Shown here piece after piece: positions 52,466 to 54,780 of a stretch of DNA of 54,780 nt. A model generated the notes under the pieces. It worked only from the letters and a program-made list of their open reading frames with translations. It was not told the origin of the DNA and searched no databases. The DNA is from G963666945 sp963666945 (GTDB taxonomy: Bacteria > Bacteroidota > Bacteroidia > Bacteroidales > Marinifilaceae), in NCBI GenBank assembly GCA_963666945.2, contig CAXXRT010000039.1:1-54780 (forward strand). Direction: 5' to 3'. The stretch's first letter is position 1, and each line of letters starts with the position of its first letter. A program made the position numbers and the translations under genes.

Positions 52466-53263
52466 CTATTTAAGCGTTGATGAATCGACAGTATAAAAAG
52501 TAAATATTCCAATACCATTTTTTATATTAGAATCTATCTTTTGTGGCGTTGTAAATGGATCGATATTAGCATCGTGAGCTTTGTCGACTGAATTAAAGAA
52601 ATTGTAATGTTCCTTTGTTATATGGAATAATTTAATTTTTATTTTCTCCCACTTAAAAAAATTATGAATTAAGCAAAAGGTAAAAGGTTTTTCTTTAACA
52701 CCTGAACAATCGTAATTTTTGGCTATTGTGACAGCTTTATCATTTATGCTTCCTTCTGCTACACAGATATAGTAAGGGTCTTCATCGTCTACTTTGTTTA
52801 GAGATATATTCAGCTTGTTTTCTGTTATCTCTGTTTTTGCAATTTTCACAGAAGATACAGTTTTTGTTTCAGCAGTTACAGTATCTCCTAGTTGGGTTAT
52901 TATTTTTAGTTTATATGTTCCATTGTAACTGTGAGGAATGTATTTTGGACTTCCATAATTATATGTGTAATGTGTTTTTTTATCAGTGTTGAGTATATTC
53001 AGTAATTTGATATTATCGTTATTGCTCGTTATTTCTACCTGTGCATTCCAACATAGGCGCAGATATAAATCCTTACTTAGCGAATTAGTCTCCATTAATG
53101 ATAATTCGAAATTCCTGCCTGGAGTTAGATAGGCTTCAATCATTACTTTTTCGTTTTCATTTGGAAAGTCTATATCTATATTATTGTTTAGCATGCAGGC
53201 AGTCATGTTTATTGAGGTAATGAAGCCTAAAATTAAATTCAGGTGTTTGTTAATTAAATTCAT
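52466..53263 (-). CDS. DUF4249 lipoprotein
   Basis: This 265-residue protein has a lipoprotein-like signal (MTAC at about residues 20-23) and DUF4249 features: EKVMIEAYLTPGRNFELSLM near the N-terminus, a YNGTYKLKIITQLGDTVTAE strand pair and TFYTVDSSTLK at the end. DUF4249 proteins are the usual partners of a distinct group of TonB-dependent receptors in Bacteroidota. Its start overlaps the receptor's end by 14 bp, so they are co-translated. Ligand unknown. Confidence 0.85.
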   Translation of the reverse strand: MNLINKHLNLILGFITSINMTACMLNNNIDIDFPNENEKVMIEAYLTPGRNFELSLMETNSLSKDLYLRLCWNAQVEITSNNDNIKLLNILNTDKKTHYTYNYGSPKYIPHSYNGTYKLKIITQLGDTVTAETKTVSSVKIAKTEITENKLNISLNKVDDEDPYYICVAEGSINDKAVTIAKNYDCSGVKEKPFTFCLIHNFFKWEKIKIKLFHITKEHYNFFNSVDKAHDANIDPFTTPQKIDSNIKNGIGIFTFYTVDSSTLK

Positions 53264-54780
53264 AGGTGTAATTTATGCTTGGTAAGAAAGGTATCAATGC
53301 TTTTTGTTTAGGAAGTATTTTTGTTGTATTGTTTTCGTTCTTAATATTCGATTCTTCGAAGTAAACGAAATATGGATTTGCTCTATTGTAAAGATTGTAT
53401 ATACTAAAATTTAAAATTGATCTTCCTTTTTTATGATTTTTTGTATATCGTAATGATATATCAAGACGATGAGTTGAAGGCATACGTATATTGTAGCGCT
53501 TATCGTATATTGGAGTTAACTGAGGATTTGCAATATCGGTGTAAGCAGACTGTATTATCATTATGCTGTTGGGAAAGCTAAAAGCCTGTGGGGAGGCATA
53601 GCACCAGGAAAGAGAAAAGTCAATGTTTTCTGATATATTGTATATTCCGGAAATATTTAAATTATGAGTAACATCGTATGGAGGGTTAAAAGCCTTTCCA
53701 TTGTTGATTTCTGTAAATTTTTGCCATGTGTCGGCCAGAGTATAGTTTATTCCAATATTTAGTTTTTGGTTTTTATAATATGCTTCAGCTTCAATTCCTT
53801 TCGAATGTCCATTACCAAAGACTAGTTCGTTTAATAAAGGATTAAATAAGATGCTTGCCCCATAGCGGAAATCCATTAAATTAACCATTTTCTTATAATA
53901 TGCAGTAGCGCCTGTATGAATGCTTGTTGTTATTGGTCTTGTAAAACCTAAAGATATCTGGTCAGCTCTTTCGGCAGGGAAACTTTGCTTTGAAGGATAC
54001 CATAGATCGTTTGGTAAATTCATTCCTAATGAATTTATAAGGTGAGAGAACTGGTATGTTCTGGAATAGGCAAGATTAATGTATGAATCTTTTTGTTTGT
54101 ATGACAGGGAAACACGCGGGGATATATTGTTGAATGTTTTATCGCTTATGAATTTATTTATTCTTAAGCCTGTATTTAAAGTGAGCAGTTTGGAAATCTA
54201 AGAGAGAATTAAAATAGATACCATAGTAGTTTGTGAATTGTTTATCTCTATATCTGTTAAGAACAGCATAATTCTCTTGTTTTGTGTTTTTATACTTATA
54301 AAAAGTGTGTTTAAATATTATTCCTCCTGTAAGTAATATATTGCTGTTTCTTTTATATTCGGCATTTAATGAATAGTTAATGCGGTAAATTTCGCTGCTG
54401 GCAAATAATTTTGAATAAGAATTGAGGTTAAAAGAATAATTACTTATTCCTGTGTTTGTATTTATTTTGAAATGTGGGTTATGGTAATATTTTATATTAG
54501 CCGATATAAAATTATTATTCCAATCAGTTCTTATTGATTGGTCTTTTTTGTTTATTAATAGCAGTTTGTCTCCGCTGGTAAAACAATTTATTTCTCCATA
54601 CAGTTTGGGAGTGAATTTAGAATGTAATTTTAGTTGGATGTCGTTAAAGTTGTATTCAGGTAAATGAGAAAAATCTTCTTTGTCTTCATATTTTTTGTTG
54701 TAGGCTTTGGCAAAAATGTCGAAGTATGATCTTCTGGCACCAATAATAAAGGAGGAAGAGCCCTTTTTAATAGGCCCCTC
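53250..54780 (-). CDS. TonB-dependent receptor (DUF4249-linked), partial, one frameshift
   Basis: This is the barrel part of a TonB-dependent receptor; the N-terminus is beyond the window's right end. Upstream text in one frame reads GPIKKGSSSFIIGARRSYFD (typical receptor start of barrel), then ISDKTFNNISPRVSLSYKQK in another frame, and later THRLDISLRYTKN, ending PSINYTYEFN. A single indel at about 54186-54200 separates the two frames. It overlaps the DUF4249 gene by 14 bp. The indel may be a sequencing error. Substrate is unknown. Confidence 0.85.

Overview
This 54.8 kb window is AT-rich DNA from a Bacteroidota bacterium. The evidence is two ECF sigma/FecR/SusC-type loci with STN-domain receptors, SusD, DUF4843, DUF4249 and PKD-like lipoproteins, gliding-motility ABC genes gldF and gldG, a MutS2 with a Smr tail, and promoters fitting the Bacteroidota consensus (TTTG, 19-20 bp, TAnnTTTG). 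Marinilabiliales-like Bacteroidales is my best guess, because gldFG occur together with Bacteroidales-type SusCD genes, but this cannot be settled from the window.

Layout. 1-0.7 kb: 3' part of a frameshifted SusD. 0.8-3.7 kb: phosphatidylserine decarboxylase, tRNA-Trp, a Gate-domain membrane protein and tRNA-Ser. 3.8-6.8 kb: a lipid kinase, an FAH-family enzyme and a rhodanese/TauE sulfur operon behind three palindromes. 6.9-12.5 kb (minus): lpxB-gldF-gldG-dnaN-exonuclease. 13-14.5 kb: cysQ and a small outer-membrane barrel. 14.8-25.5 kb: a complete uptake locus (ECF sigma, FecR, SusC, SusD, DUF4843, PKD-like lipoprotein, TlpA-like thioredoxin). 25.6-29.1 kb (minus): frameshifted mutS2 and a frameshifted head-GIN lipoprotein. 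29.4-32.5 kb: a secreted protein with TPR-like units, a SpmA/SpmB-type fusion and a small lipoprotein. 32.7-38.6 kb (minus): S4 and START-like proteins, then a second ECF sigma/FecR/SusC locus with no SusD. 38.7-42 kb: a helix-hairpin-helix protein, small lipoproteins, an outer-membrane protein and a signal-peptide-only remnant. 42-46.8 kb (minus): an AsmA protein and a zinc metallopeptidase whose 3' end lies in a 22-bp tandem repeat. 47.6-49.9 kb: an S41 peptidase. 49.9-50.4 kb: a decayed, internally deleted IS256-type element. 50.6-51.9 kb: three overlapping genes that look like a toxin-antitoxin-SecB chaperone (TAC) module. 52.3 kb: tRNA-Gly. 52.5-54.8 kb (minus): a DUF4249 protein and a partial TonB-dependent receptor.

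How the genes fit together. The window mixes core functions (clamp, lipid A, phosphatidylethanolamine, tRNAs) with TonB-dependent nutrient acquisition under ECF sigma/FecR control. The most interesting accessory system is the TAC module at 50639-51888. It has a perfect 18-bp palindrome at its promoter, toxin-antitoxin-chaperone gene order with 4-nt and 1-nt overlaps, an antitoxin with a C-terminal extension and a SecB-like third gene.

Data quality. At least six genes carry one to four small indels, mostly in or beside short homopolymer runs, and two of them (psd, mutS2) are housekeeping genes. Uncorrected sequencing errors are at least as likely as real decay, and protein ends in this window should be read with that in mind.
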